48,888 bases of DNA from an uncultured Desulfobacterales bacterium (GTDB lineage Bacteria; Desulfobacterota; Desulfobacteria; Desulfobacterales; JAHEIW01), in contig CAMYLV010000019.1 in the NCBI GenBank assembly GCA_947259495.1, positions 1 to 48,888 of the forward strand, written 5' to 3'. This document shows positions 8,439 through 16,177 of the stretch, piece by piece. Position 1 is the first letter of the stretch, and the number at the start of each line of letters is the position of its first letter. The position numbers were made by a program, and so were the translations under genes. Under the pieces are notes generated by a model. It was not told the origin of the DNA and searched no databases. It saw only the letters and a list, made by a program, of their open reading frames with translations.

Positions 8439-8486
8439 TTGACAAAAATTTATTTTGTTCTATTATTCGATATATGTCGAATAATA
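8439..8486 (+). promoter_or_regulatory. arsR promoter with ArsR operator overlapping the start codon
   Basis: A -35 TTGACA (8439-8444) and a -10 TATTAT (8461-8466) are spaced by 16 bases. A perfect inverted repeat TATTATTCGA (8461-8470) and TCGAATAATA (8477-8486), separated by 6 bases, covers the -10 and the arsR ATG at 8474. The core TTCGA-N6-TCGAA recurs before arsM. Transcription should begin within a few bases of the ATG, so the mRNA may be leaderless, and bound repressor would block both polymerase and the start site. Confidence 0.75.
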
Positions 8487-8791
8487 AAAATAAAAAACTT
8501 GAAAAATACGCTGAAATTTTCAAGGCATTGTCCAACCCCAACCGGTTAAAGATATTCTTTGGTCTGGCGACCTGTTGCAAGCCCGGCACCATCGGCATTT
8601 TCCAGCCCGATAATACTGCCTGTGTGGGGGATATCGGCAAAGATCTGGATATCGTGCCATCCACGGTGTCCCACCACATCAAGGAATTGCGCCAGGCGGG
8701 GCTGATTAAAACTCGTCGCAGGGGCCAGAACATTGAATGCTGGGTGGATCCTGAGATTTTGGAAGAATTGAAGATTTTTTTCTCGTTTTAA
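8474..8791 (+). CDS. arsR: ArsR-family transcriptional repressor (arsenic sensor)
   Basis: A 105-residue winged-helix ArsR/SmtB protein. The DNA-recognition helix is clear (DIVPSTVSHHIKELRQAGLI). Likely metalloid ligands are Cys34, Cys35 (ATCCKPG) and Cys50 (ACVGDIG), an arrangement different from the classical ELCVCDL site of E. coli ArsR. It sits directly ahead of arsM and a Cys-rich CMD protein, which fixes arsenite as the probable signal. Autoregulation is indicated by the operator spanning its own promoter and start codon. No Shine-Dalgarno sequence is evident before the ATG, consistent with a leaderless message. Confidence 0.9.
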   Translation: MSNNKNKKLEKYAEIFKALSNPNRLKIFFGLATCCKPGTIGIFQPDNTACVGDIGKDLDIVPSTVSHHIKELRQAGLIKTRRRGQNIECWVDPEILEELKIFFSF

Positions 8792-8821
8792 CGATGGTTG
8801 TAATTTTTTTTGCGCAATCAT

Positions 8822-8837
8822 TTCGATAATTGTCGAA
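8822..8837 (+). promoter_or_regulatory. Second ArsR operator, upstream of arsM
   Basis: Inverted repeat TTCGA (8822-8826), 6-base spacer, TCGAA (8833-8837). This is the same core and spacing as the operator at 8461-8486. It lies 26 bases before the arsM start codon and after the arsR stop codon. This implies a second ArsR-controlled promoter or repression of read-through into arsM. Confidence 0.65.
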
Positions 8838-8863
8838 CTATTAAACAATGGAGGCACAAAAAC

Positions 8864-9667
8864 ATGGAAACGAAAAATTTAGATGAAATTCGTCAGGCGG
8901 TCAGAAGCCGATATGGTGAAATCGCCAAACAGGAAAGTTCTGGATGCGGCTGCAGCGCGCTTTCATCCTGCTGTGGTACGACCCTGGCGCCCATTGAAAA
9001 AATGTCTCAGGCTTTCGGCTACACCAAAGAGCAGCTGGAGAGCGCTCCCGAAGGCGCCAATATGGGACTTGGCTGCGGCAACCCCCAGGCGATTGCTTCC
9101 TTAACGGAAGGCGAGACAGTTTTGGACCTGGGCAGCGGCGGCGGCTTCGATTGTTTTTTGGCTGCCCGTTCGGTGGGGGAATCCGGCCGGATTATTGGCG
9201 TGGACATGACCGCCGACATGGTCAGCAAAGCACGCCAAAATGCCGAGAAGATGGGTGCCAAAAATGTTGAGTTCAGGCTGGGTGAGATCGAGCACCTGCC
9301 GGTGTCCGATGCCAGCGTGGATGTGATTATCTCAAACTGCGTGATCAATCTCTCCCCTGAAAAAATTAACGTCTTTCGGGAAGCGTGGCGGGTGCTCAAA
9401 CCCGGCGGCCGCCTGGCGATTTTAGACGTGGTGGCGCTTCAGACACTGCCCGCTGAAATCAAAAACGATTTATCCCTGATATCCGGTTGTGTCGGGGGCA
9501 CTGAAAAAATTGAAGCTATCGAAACAATGCTCGCGGAGGCCGGCTTTCAGGATATCAACATACAGCCCAAAGATGAAAGCCGTGACAATATTCGCGAGTG
9601 GTTTCCAGGACGGAATCTGGAAGACTATGTAACCTCGGCCACGATAGAGGCGAAAAAACCTTTTTGA
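8864..9667 (+). CDS. arsM: Arsenite S-adenosylmethionine methyltransferase
   Basis: A 267-residue ArsM that methylates As(III) using SAM. The SAM fold motif DLGSGGGFDCFLAARSVG is clear. The three conserved arsenic-binding cysteines are present: Cys71 (GLGCGNP), Cys159 (SNCVINLS) and Cys209 (SGCVGGT). An extra Cys cluster lies near the N terminus (GCGC and CC, residues 28-37). The ATG at 8864 is preferred because GGAGG lies about 11 bases upstream; the frame stays open upstream but lacks support. It is followed 12 bases later by the CMD-like gene with its own ribosome site, so one arsenic operon is likely. Confidence 0.93.
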   Translation: METKNLDEIRQAVRSRYGEIAKQESSGCGCSALSSCCGTTLAPIEKMSQAFGYTKEQLESAPEGANMGLGCGNPQAIASLTEGETVLDLGSGGGFDCFLAARSVGESGRIIGVDMTADMVSKARQNAEKMGAKNVEFRLGEIEHLPVSDASVDVIISNCVINLSPEKINVFREAWRVLKPGGRLAILDVVALQTLPAEIKNDLSLISGCVGGTEKIEAIETMLAEAGFQDINIQPKDESRDNIREWFPGRNLEDYVTSATIEAKKPF

Positions 9668-9679
9668 AAGGAGGATTTT

Positions 9680-10018
9680 ATGAAACCCTTTACCAAAGGC
9701 TTAGACACTGAAACTCAATTACTCGTAGCCATAGGTTCGGCCGTGGCATCCGGCTGCATCCCCTGTCTGGAGAGTATTTCCGGGTTGGCGCGTGCCGAAA
9801 GTATTGATGAGAAAAAGATGCGGGCGGCTGCCATCATCGGCCAGTTTGTCAAGGATCAGCCAGCCAATAACATGAAAGCTACCGCCGACGAGCTTTTAGG
9901 AACCCATCTCCAATCGGCAGCTGTTCAGGTTGGGTGCCCGGTGGAATCGGAGGAGGCTCCGGCGGCAGTGGAAGACGAAAGCAATGAACCCCGAAAGGCG
10001 TGTGGATGTTCATCTTGA
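9680..10018 (+). CDS. Carboxymuconolactone decarboxylase (AhpD-like) family protein with Cys tail
   Basis: A 112-residue protein with the CMD/AhpD signature CxxC (Cys26-IP-Cys29 in ASGCIPCLES). A second Cys cluster lies at the extreme C terminus (KACGCSS, Cys108 and Cys110). AhpD-like proteins use the CxxC pair for thiol redox chemistry. Its position 12 bases after arsM, with a strong AAAGGAGG site, points to a role in arsenic handling: reduction of arsenic species or supply of thiols to ArsM (inference). The acidic linker and Cys tail might deliver or hold arsenite. Confidence 0.8.
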   Translation: MKPFTKGLDTETQLLVAIGSAVASGCIPCLESISGLARAESIDEKKMRAAAIIGQFVKDQPANNMKATADELLGTHLQSAAVQVGCPVESEEAPAAVEDESNEPRKACGCSS

Positions 10019-10136
10019 ATTTTGCATGAAAATAGATGAAAATCTTTTAGTTGTCCGATTAAAGTAGTTTCACATAATAAGATCCTGCAAACTATTTTAC
10101 CTTAAAAATACACTTTCAATGATTGAGGCAAATTGA

Positions 10137-10340
10137 TCATTCGTCTCTTTGCCTTCGCTTTGTGACGCTCTCCCCGGCGATCCCCCAGTTGTCGGTGTTG
10201 ATCTCATCAATGACGACAACCGTGATTTCCGGGTTTTTACCCAGTACATCGACAAGTAACTCGGTGGCACCTTGAATGAGTTGCTCTTTCTGTACGGCAG
10301 TCAAACCTTCCCTGGTGATTTTGATGTTTACATACGGCAC
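10137..10340 (-). CDS. 4-oxalocrotonate tautomerase family enzyme
   Basis: A 67-residue small tautomerase. After removal of Met the N-terminal residue is Pro (MPYVNIKITREG), the catalytic base of the family. The arginine at residue 10 and the IDEINTDNWGIAG segment also fit. These enzymes interconvert enol and keto acids, usually as hexamers. The gene is on the opposite strand to the ars operon and converges with it. The real substrate is unknown. The upstream minus-strand gene for a small membrane protein starts about 130 bases away and may be in the same transcript. Confidence 0.85.
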   Translation of the reverse strand: MPYVNIKITREGLTAVQKEQLIQGATELLVDVLGKNPEITVVVIDEINTDNWGIAGESVTKRRQRDE

Positions 10341-10473
10341 GATCTTATCCTTTATGTCTACCGGTTAAGCTCTCCTGCAGGGGTCAGCACAGGAATATAC
10401 TATGCCTCGCTATCTAAAAGTCTGCACCAGGAGGGCTTCCATTGGTAATTCGCCTTTAAAATTTCAACGTTTT

Positions 10474-10716
10474 TCAACCCACTATGCGCAGGGCCAGATA
10501 TGGCACCAGGTTGAACAGCAATACAGCCGTTTTAAACAGCGCCATGCCGCTATAGTGAATGGCATCGAACTTCTCAACAGATATATTAAACCATTTACTA
10601 TGAAAGCGGTAGATCCAATCATGAGCCATAATGAAAAATAAAAGCCACCATAGAAGTAATATCCAGTTTATGACGGTGCACCAGGCCAATGCATCACGAA
10701 TGATTTCAAGGGTCAT
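10474..10716 (-). CDS. Small inner-membrane protein, DUF6868-like
   Basis: An 80-residue protein with two hydrophobic helices, about residues 10-32 (CTVINWILLLWWLLFFIMAH) and 57-78 (ALFKTAVLLFNLVPYLALRI). A conserved-looking loop AHDWIYRFHSKWFNISVEKF joins them. From memory it matches the DUF6868 group of small bacterial membrane proteins, whose function is unknown. An AAAGGAGGAG ribosome site lies just before the start. Repeat copy C begins 59 bases upstream of the start codon. Confidence 0.75.
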   Translation of the reverse strand: MTLEIIRDALAWCTVINWILLLWWLLFFIMAHDWIYRFHSKWFNISVEKFDAIHYSGMALFKTAVLLFNLVPYLALRIVG

Positions 10717-10774
10717 TATTTCTCCTCCTTTGGTTTGTAAAGTTCAGCTTTATTTCCTCTCCTCAAAATTGTTT

Positions 10775-10877
10775 TATACCTTTTTCCATAATAATGTTCC
10801 GGAATACGGAAGTGCGTCATAAGGGGTTGTAGAAAAAAACGTTGGCATAACGGAACGTTTTTTTGACAACCCCTATA
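10775..10877 (+). repeat. Dispersed double-hairpin repeat, copy C
   Basis: A 103-base copy from TATACCTTTTTCCATAATAA to CCCTATA, with the inner stem TTCCG/CGGAA and the long second stem GGGGTTGTAGAAAAAAACG / CGTTTTTTTGACAACCCC. It occupies most of the gap (10717-11036) between the DUF6868-like gene and the next plus-strand gene. The rest of that gap shows no gene. Confidence 0.93.
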
Positions 10878-11036
10878 AGTCTCTTTAAATATTGAGATAA
10901 TTTAATCTTTTAATTTTTTTGTCGGCGGATCCGTTGCCTGATCCGTCATTTCGGATAGCTGGAATGCGCATCTGAGCATGCGGTTTCTGTTATTCAAAAA
11001 AGGCGCCGTGCATTCGGCCCCGGAGGGAGTTTGAAG

Positions 11037-11519
11037 ATGAATAGCCTAAAGAAGAAAACCCGGGACTGGCATTTTAAAAATCAGGTCCATCAAACCAATC
11101 GGACAGGATGGATTTTGAGGGGTGAAGTTCGAAGTGCCTGCCGATCGCGTGTTAAAATAAAGGAGCTGAAAACCGGAATCATGAGCAATGCTGAAATGCG
11201 TCATCATAGCGCAGATCGCGTCTACGTTGAGGCCGACACGCTCCTGCTGCCGGATACAAAAATTTATCTCGGGATTGAGAACTCCCCGTTTACCCCTTTT
11301 TCGAATATCGTTGATGTTTATCGTGCTGAGGTCATATCATTACGACATCTTAAATGCATGCCCCATGCTTATGGTTATGACATAGAACTTATTATTATAC
11401 CAAAGCGCAAGACCCATAAGCTTAAATCGCTGACCGGCGAAATTGTGCGCTCAGACCCGCGCGGTGTTGGTCTCCGGGTAAAAAGACTGTCCGATACGCA
11501 TGGGGAAAATGCCATCTGA
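11037..11519 (+). CDS. Hypothetical protein, possibly PilZ-like
   Basis: A 160-residue soluble protein. The ATG at 11037 follows GGAGGGA by 8 bases; an in-frame TTG at 11031 is too close to that site. The first 45 residues are basic. The central part (AEMRHHSADRVYVEADTLLL, then YLGIENSPFTPFSNIVDVYRAEV, then GYDIELI) resembles the strand pattern of PilZ domains. The canonical RxxxR and D/NxSxxG c-di-GMP motifs are not evident, so nucleotide binding is doubtful. It converges with the phosphatase gene, with 20 bases between the stop codons. Function is not assigned. Confidence 0.6.
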   Translation: MNSLKKKTRDWHFKNQVHQTNRTGWILRGEVRSACRSRVKIKELKTGIMSNAEMRHHSADRVYVEADTLLLPDTKIYLGIENSPFTPFSNIVDVYRAEVISLRHLKCMPHAYGYDIELIIIPKRKTHKLKSLTGEIVRSDPRGVGLRVKRLSDTHGENAI

Positions 11520-11539
11520 GCGTCGCAGCCGATCTGCCA

Positions 11540-13159
11540 TCAAGGCTTTTTGATCTTAATGATGACCAGGGTGATATCGTCTTCTGTTTTTTGACCTCCG
11601 GCGAATTGATTGATTTCATTATAAACCGCATTGAGGATATCATCGGCCCCCGCCCCGGCATTTTTACGGATAATATCTTTAAAGCGTTTTTTACCGAACA
11701 TTGCGCCCTTTTTATTGAAGGCTTCCCAGATGCCGTCTGTACCGATAGCGATGACCTGCCCGTCTGTGAGTCCTTCGTGGCGGTTTTCAGTGTATTTAAA
11801 GGCATCATTGACCCCCAGCGCCATCCCGGTGCCTTTGAGTTCCACAAAAGCGTCCTGTTGCGGGTCATATAAAATAGCAGGGTCATGGCCGGCCCGGACC
11901 CAGTCGATGCGGTCTTTTTGCGGATCCACGGTTAAATAAAAAAGGGTCATAAATCGTCCGGTCTCCAGCACATCTTGCGTCAGGTGGCTGTTCATGGCAC
12001 TTACGATTTCAGATATGGTGCCGGGCTGAGAGGCGCGCATGCGCAAGAACGCCCGGGCCGAGGTCATCAACAGCGCTGAGTCCACCCCGTGGCCGGTGAT
12101 ATCACCCACCACGACACTGAAGGGGCCATCGGGATTTTCGCGGCGCCACAGAAAATCAAAATAATCACCGCCGATCTCATCGCAGGATACGTTTCTGCCG
12201 GCTACATCCAGGCCGTGCACATCCGGTTTGCTCTGTGGCAGCAGACTTTTTTGAACTTCGCCGGCCAGTGCCAGGGCTTTTTTATGCTCGGTCATATCGG
12301 TGACAAATGCCATGTTGCCGATGACCTCTCCCTGATCACCGCGAAGGGTGTTGCCGTGAATTAAAATCGGCACATGGCGGCCGTCTTTAGCCACCATGGT
12401 TCCTTCAAACTCCCGGTACTCTCTAGCCAGGATTTCCTCTCGATTGGCCAGCATAAATTGCCTGAACTCTTCAGAGGCCAGATCAATGGGGGTTTTGCCC
12501 AGAATTTCTTCACGGGAATAACCGAGCAGCCGACAGTAGGCTTCGTTAACGTCGATGATTTTCAAATCCTCGCCCATGAGGATAAACCCCTCCCCGGCTG
12601 TTTCCACAATACGACGAAACTTTTCTTCGCTTTTGCGCACCTCTTCTTCGGCCAGCTTGCGGCTGGTAATGTCCACCAGCAGGCCTTGATTAAATATTTT
12701 GATGCCTTTATCATCCCGCACTACCGAGGTCTGGTCTTCAACCCAGCGGACCTGGCCGTCTCTGGTCATAATCCGGTAAAACTGGGTGTATTCTTCGACG
12801 TCTTCTTCCGCATAATTCTTGATTTCCTCGGCGATGCGATCCATATCATCGGGATGAACGATATCTCTAAAAGGGATCTTTTCTTCAATAAATTCCCGGG
12901 CCGCATACCCCATCTGACGGATATTGTCGGAAACATAAACCAGACGGGGTTGATCGCCGGCTAAACGCCGAAAAAGAACCACCGGGCTGTTGTCGATGAT
13001 CACCTGGGCCAGACGAAGTTCCTCTTCAGTCCGGCTCCGCTCGCGGCATTCTTTTTCAAAAGAATTCGTGTGCTCTTCGAATTTCTTTTTAAGGGTCTTT
13101 AATTCTCTGATAAGTTCGTCTTTGGTTTTGTTTTTATCAGATTTCATAATTTTTTCCAT
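11540..13159 (-). CDS. PAS-PAS-SpoIIE (PP2C-type) serine phosphatase
   Basis: A 539-residue signalling phosphatase. A charged coiled-coil start (about residues 8-50) leads into two PAS domains (about 50-165 and 175-295; the second contains GEGFILMGEDLKIIDVNEAY). The PP2C_SIG catalytic domain (about 315-535) shows metal-binding motifs GGDYFDF, VGDITGHGVDSALL and GTDGIWEAF. It probably dephosphorylates an anti-sigma-factor antagonist in response to redox or ligand input at the PAS domains; no partner is visible here. Two in-frame ATGs (13159 and 13147) are possible. A TAGACCGGTCTA palindrome 140 bases upstream suggests control by the neighbouring TetR protein. Confidence 0.88.
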   Translation of the reverse strand: MEKIMKSDKNKTKDELIRELKTLKKKFEEHTNSFEKECRERSRTEEELRLAQVIIDNSPVVLFRRLAGDQPRLVYVSDNIRQMGYAAREFIEEKIPFRDIVHPDDMDRIAEEIKNYAEEDVEEYTQFYRIMTRDGQVRWVEDQTSVVRDDKGIKIFNQGLLVDITSRKLAEEEVRKSEEKFRRIVETAGEGFILMGEDLKIIDVNEAYCRLLGYSREEILGKTPIDLASEEFRQFMLANREEILAREYREFEGTMVAKDGRHVPILIHGNTLRGDQGEVIGNMAFVTDMTEHKKALALAGEVQKSLLPQSKPDVHGLDVAGRNVSCDEIGGDYFDFLWRRENPDGPFSVVVGDITGHGVDSALLMTSARAFLRMRASQPGTISEIVSAMNSHLTQDVLETGRFMTLFYLTVDPQKDRIDWVRAGHDPAILYDPQQDAFVELKGTGMALGVNDAFKYTENRHEGLTDGQVIAIGTDGIWEAFNKKGAMFGKKRFKDIIRKNAGAGADDILNAVYNEINQFAGGQKTEDDITLVIIKIKKP

Positions 13160-13300
13160 TTATTTTAAATGTGCGCTTACCTCAATTGGCTGGAAGTACT
13201 TTGCCTAAATTATGACCTCTAAATTAGCGGGTCAACCTGCTGAGGGAAATTATACCGCTTTATTTTTCAGACGGGCCCGGGATTTTTAATAACGCTTTAT

Positions 13301-13363
13301 TAGACCGGTCTATTTATCTAAAAAAGGGCATAACATCAGCAAGCAAAATAGTTAATCGGTCTA
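13301..13363. promoter_or_regulatory. TetR-type operator palindrome and nearby half site
   Basis: The perfect 12-base palindrome TAGACCGGTCTA is at 13301-13312. A related half site, AATCGGTCTA, is at 13354-13363. The palindrome core matches the site inside the tetR promoter at 14008. It lies upstream of the PAS-SpoIIE phosphatase gene, on the side from which that gene would be transcribed, so that gene is a plausible target. Confidence 0.55.
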
Positions 13364-13373
13364 AATTACCAAT

Positions 13374-13955
13374 TCATTTTTTTAAAATATGATCAAAAAT
13401 GAATTTACGATGGTTTTTTATGGGTTTCAGGTTATTGGTGAGCTTCATCTGGATAATGGCACCATGCCAGCCGGCGACAATGAAACTGGCTGTGTCTCTG
13501 ATATCTAAATTTTTCGATATCTTACCGTCCTTCTGAGCTGCCGATAGAAGCCGGCTGTAAGCGTCGACCATCATATCGATGGATTCTTTGAGCTTCGTGC
13601 GAAATGCCGGGCTTAAATTGCCCATTTCCTGGGCCAGGTTACCGATCGGGCAGCCGCCGGCATAATTTTGGGACTCAAAATGGTCCATAAAAGCCGTTAA
13701 AAACCCGTAGATCCGGTTCAACGGTGAAATGGAGGTGTCTTCCAGCGTTTCTTTGGCAATCCGTTTAAAATGGGCCGAAAAATAGTCAATGATTTGAAGT
13801 CCAAAGTCCTCTTTACTTTTGAAATAATTATAAAATGATCCTTTGGGCACGCCGGCGGCGGTCAATATTTCCTGGATACCGGTGTGGTTGAATCCTTTGA
13901 GATGGATAATCTCGGCGCCGGTTTCAATGATCCGGTCTCTGGTATTTAACGGCAT
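13374..13955 (-). CDS. TetR/AcrR-family repressor, NemR/AcuR-like
   Basis: A 193-residue regulator with an N-terminal helix-turn-helix (GIQEILTAAGVPKGSFYNYFKSKEDF, about residues 26-51). The ligand domain carries the motif YAGGCPIGNLAQEM with Cys102, as in NemR/AcuR-like regulators that sense electrophiles, quinones or acrylate by cysteine chemistry. AAGGGAG lies 8 bases before the ATG. An operator sits between the -35 and -10 of its own promoter, so it is probably autoregulated. No reductase of the NemA type is adjacent; the nearest downstream gene is the SpoIIE phosphatase. Confidence 0.88.
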   Translation of the reverse strand: MPLNTRDRIIETGAEIIHLKGFNHTGIQEILTAAGVPKGSFYNYFKSKEDFGLQIIDYFSAHFKRIAKETLEDTSISPLNRIYGFLTAFMDHFESQNYAGGCPIGNLAQEMGNLSPAFRTKLKESIDMMVDAYSRLLSAAQKDGKISKNLDIRDTASFIVAGWHGAIIQMKLTNNLKPIKNHRKFIFDHILKK

Positions 13956-14003
13956 TTAAGCATCTCCCTTGAGCAGGTGGTGAAAGCTGTCATTGCTCAT
14001 ATT

Positions 14004-14032
14004 AAAATAGACCGGTCGTCTTAATTTGTCAA
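14004..14032 (-). promoter_or_regulatory. Promoter and operator of the TetR-family gene
   Basis: Read on the minus strand: -35 TTGACA (14032-14027), a 17-base spacer, -10 TATTTT (14009-14004). The spacer and the start of the -10 contain the palindromic core GACCGGTC shared with the site at 13301. Repressor bound here would occlude polymerase, giving autoregulation. Confidence 0.65.
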
Positions 14033-14207
14033 GACTTTTCCTGCAGTTTAGATGTGTCCTGAGCTATACGTGATTTGATAGATTCGACCGACAAGCCAAA
14101 GTACCGCTGAACATTCAGATGTCACAATTTTTCATCAAGATTAGAAAGCGGATATATGTTTGATATATAAACACTTCTGGAATGGCGGAGTTGAGAATAA
14201 TTGGATG

Positions 14208-14410
14208 TATAGTGGTTGTCAAAAAAACGTTCCGATATTTATAGGAGTTGTCAAAAAACGTTGCGGTATTCAAACGTTTTTTTCTACAATCCCTTATGCC
14301 GCACTTCTGTATTTCGGAACATAATTATGGAAAACGGTGCAAACGTTTTTTTCTACAACCACTTATGCCCCAATTTCATATATCGGAAAACTATTATGGA
14401 AAGCGGTATA
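14208..14410 (-). repeat. Dispersed double-hairpin repeat, copy D outer (interrupted by a second copy)
   Basis: On the minus strand this runs from TATACCGCTTTCC (14410) to CCACTATA (14208). Removing 14240-14341 leaves 101 bases with the normal structure, including AGTGGTTGT and ACAACCACT arms. The first-half arms have drifted (TTTTCCG...GAAATTG). The interruption falls in the loop of the second hairpin. The rest of the 13956-14484 gap shows no gene. Confidence 0.88.
14240..14341 (-). repeat. Dispersed double-hairpin repeat, copy D inner (nested insertion)
   Basis: A 102-base copy lying wholly inside the outer copy and in the same orientation. It starts TGCACCGTTTTCC (14341 downwards; the usual TATACC has changed to TGCACC) and ends CTCCTATA at 14240. 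Flanking outer sequence reads directly across the junction when it is removed. This is direct evidence that the element can insert as a discrete unit. Confidence 0.88.
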
Positions 14411-14484
14411 AAAGAAATGAGACCGATTGTACCGAGGGTGCGGCCTTACCCGCCTGATTTATCTTAGGGGTGATAACTTAACGA

Positions 14485-14892
14485 CTATTTGCCCGTCCAT
14501 CGCAACCAGATGGCGGCGGTCCAACCCCAGATGGCGTTAAAAACCACTACAAACAGGGGCGTAAGCATCCCCAGCTCAAGACCCATCGCCCCTTTTTTAG
14601 CTTTCATCGGAAAAACAACGAAAAGCTGAACCAGGGTGGGGCCCAGACTGTAGATAAACCCCCGCGACCAGATGCGCGATTGCATCATGGGCAGCAGAAA
14701 CAGCATTCCCCAGATCCCGCCCCACACCAGTCGCGGATATAACCATGCTGCCGAAAGCTTGGGCGCTATTTTCACACCCAGGGCCATTGTAATGCCAAGC
14801 TCTCCGAAAATCCAAACTGCCAGACTGTTGAGCAAACCACCCAGAACTCCCGCAGCAAATACCAAACTAATTTTCTTGGCCAGGTTATTCAT
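14485..14892 (-). CDS. Integral membrane protein, unknown function
   Basis: A 135-residue protein with about four hydrophobic helices: residues 8-30, 47-68, 75-95 and 108-130 (LFVVVFNAIWGWTAAIWL). A short positively charged loop (FPMKAKKGAMGLELG) comes before the last helix. A strong AGAGGAGG ribosome site lies 9 bases before the ATG. No family is recognised with confidence; YagU-type membrane proteins have a similar look. It stands alone on the minus strand between the nested repeats and the coiled-coil protein gene. Confidence 0.65.
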   Translation of the reverse strand: MNNLAKKISLVFAAGVLGGLLNSLAVWIFGELGITMALGVKIAPKLSAAWLYPRLVWGGIWGMLFLLPMMQSRIWSRGFIYSLGPTLVQLFVVFPMKAKKGAMGLELGMLTPLFVVVFNAIWGWTAAIWLRWTGK

Positions 14893-15055
14893 TTAGAAGT
14901 CCTCCTCTGAATTTAATAGAGATCCCGAAAAATAATCATTTTTACAGGTAAGTCCAAAAGGGAGGCATAAAATGGCCGTAGCTCAAAATATGATCAACCA
15001 GGGATGAAGTTTATCTGAGTAAGCTTAATTTACCCGTTAATAGGAATGCCCGCTT

Positions 15056-16177
15056 TCAATGCCCGGCGTCTATGATTTGCTCTAATTCGTCCACGTCGAG
15101 ATAACTCGGATTGATGGCTTCGTCTTGCCCGACTACATAAAGATCATATAAACTTTCAAACATTCGTCGGTTGAAAAAATCCAATTCTCCAAACGCGGAT
15201 GATTCTAAAGGGATGGCAGATTGCTGAGCCAGGCTTCCGGAGTAATCCATTAATTTTTTTCCAAAAAGGGTGTAGAAATTATAATTGTATTTGCTTAGAA
15301 TTGGAGATTCTGTGCTATCCAGTTGTTGTTCATAAAGTTGCTGAATAGGTTTGGTAAACTCATCGCCGATACGATCCAGGACCGCCACCGCTTCCTGTTG
15401 ATAGATTCCGGCACTTAATGCGCTCATGGCCTGTTGTAGCGCGTCTACCAGTGCTGAATCTCGCGCAAAAGGGTCATTAATTTTAAACTTTATATCATAA
15501 AGCTCATACGGCTGTTGAGCGTGAAGTTGTTTTTTTTGAAATTTGATTTCATCGTGAAACACGCGAACGTCCCGTATCAGCCTTCTGTGCAGCTTCAAAG
15601 CACTTTCCAATTCAAGAAAAGAGTCTAGATTCTCTTCATTTTCTAAATTCAGCCCGTGACTCTCAACCACTGCAGGTTCGACCGTACTCTCTAAAATATT
15701 CTCGTATTTATTTTGCTGATACTGATCCCAGCGTTTCTTTTCCCTGAGCATTTGACGATATAGATGGCGTATTTCAAAGCGCTCTGTTATCAATCCTGCG
15801 GGAAGATCGACAGGCAGCATGGATTGAATCTGATTACAGTTTCTGGCAGCATCTTTTAGCGCTATAAAATTATTCTCATATGCATCTAAAACCGTCTTTA
15901 GGCTGATATTCTGTTTTTTCAAGCTTTCAAGCCGGCTCATTAACCGTTTGTTCTCATTTTTTAGTTTCGTATTTTCTTCCATTAATTCCGGTTTAACGAG
16001 ATGCCATACGTGATCTTTTGTTCCGCCAACGTTGAAAAGAAACATAAAAAAGGCTATTAGAGCAACGATAAAGGTGAAGATGCCCAAAAATTTATGTTTA
16101 TGTGACATGGCGATACCTATTTGAATCGATTTAAGATTTTTGCGCCAACGGTTGAGGGAAACCCACATCAATTTCAA
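15056..16177 (-). CDS. Membrane-anchored coiled-coil protein, unknown function
   Basis: Up to 373 residues. A single membrane helix (FLGIFTFIVALIAFFMFLF, about residues 30-48) is followed by a strong coiled coil (about 64-108, ELMEENTKLKNENKRLMSRL) and a long mostly helical periplasmic domain. An alternative start is the ATG at 16108 (MSHKHKFLG), which would place the helix near the N terminus as in a normal anchor. An AGGT lies 7 bases before it, so this shorter form is plausible. The gene is lower in GC than its neighbours. No homologue is recognised. Topology suggests a cytoplasmic N terminus and a large periplasmic part. Confidence 0.6.
   Translation of the reverse strand: MKLMWVSLNRWRKNLKSIQIGIAMSHKHKFLGIFTFIVALIAFFMFLFNVGGTKDHVWHLVKPELMEENTKLKNENKRLMSRLESLKKQNISLKTVLDAYENNFIALKDAARNCNQIQSMLPVDLPAGLITERFEIRHLYRQMLREKKRWDQYQQNKYENILESTVEPAVVESHGLNLENEENLDSFLELESALKLHRRLIRDVRVFHDEIKFQKKQLHAQQPYELYDIKFKINDPFARDSALVDALQQAMSALSAGIYQQEAVAVLDRIGDEFTKPIQQLYEQQLDSTESPILSKYNYNFYTLFGKKLMDYSGSLAQQSAIPLESSAFGELDFFNRRMFESLYDLYVVGQDEAINPSYLDVDELEQIIDAGH

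Noticed and set aside
14971-15007. Short frame MAVAQNMINQG after a GGGAGG site
   Set aside because: Only 11 codons, no similarity recognised; could be a remnant start but cannot be supported.
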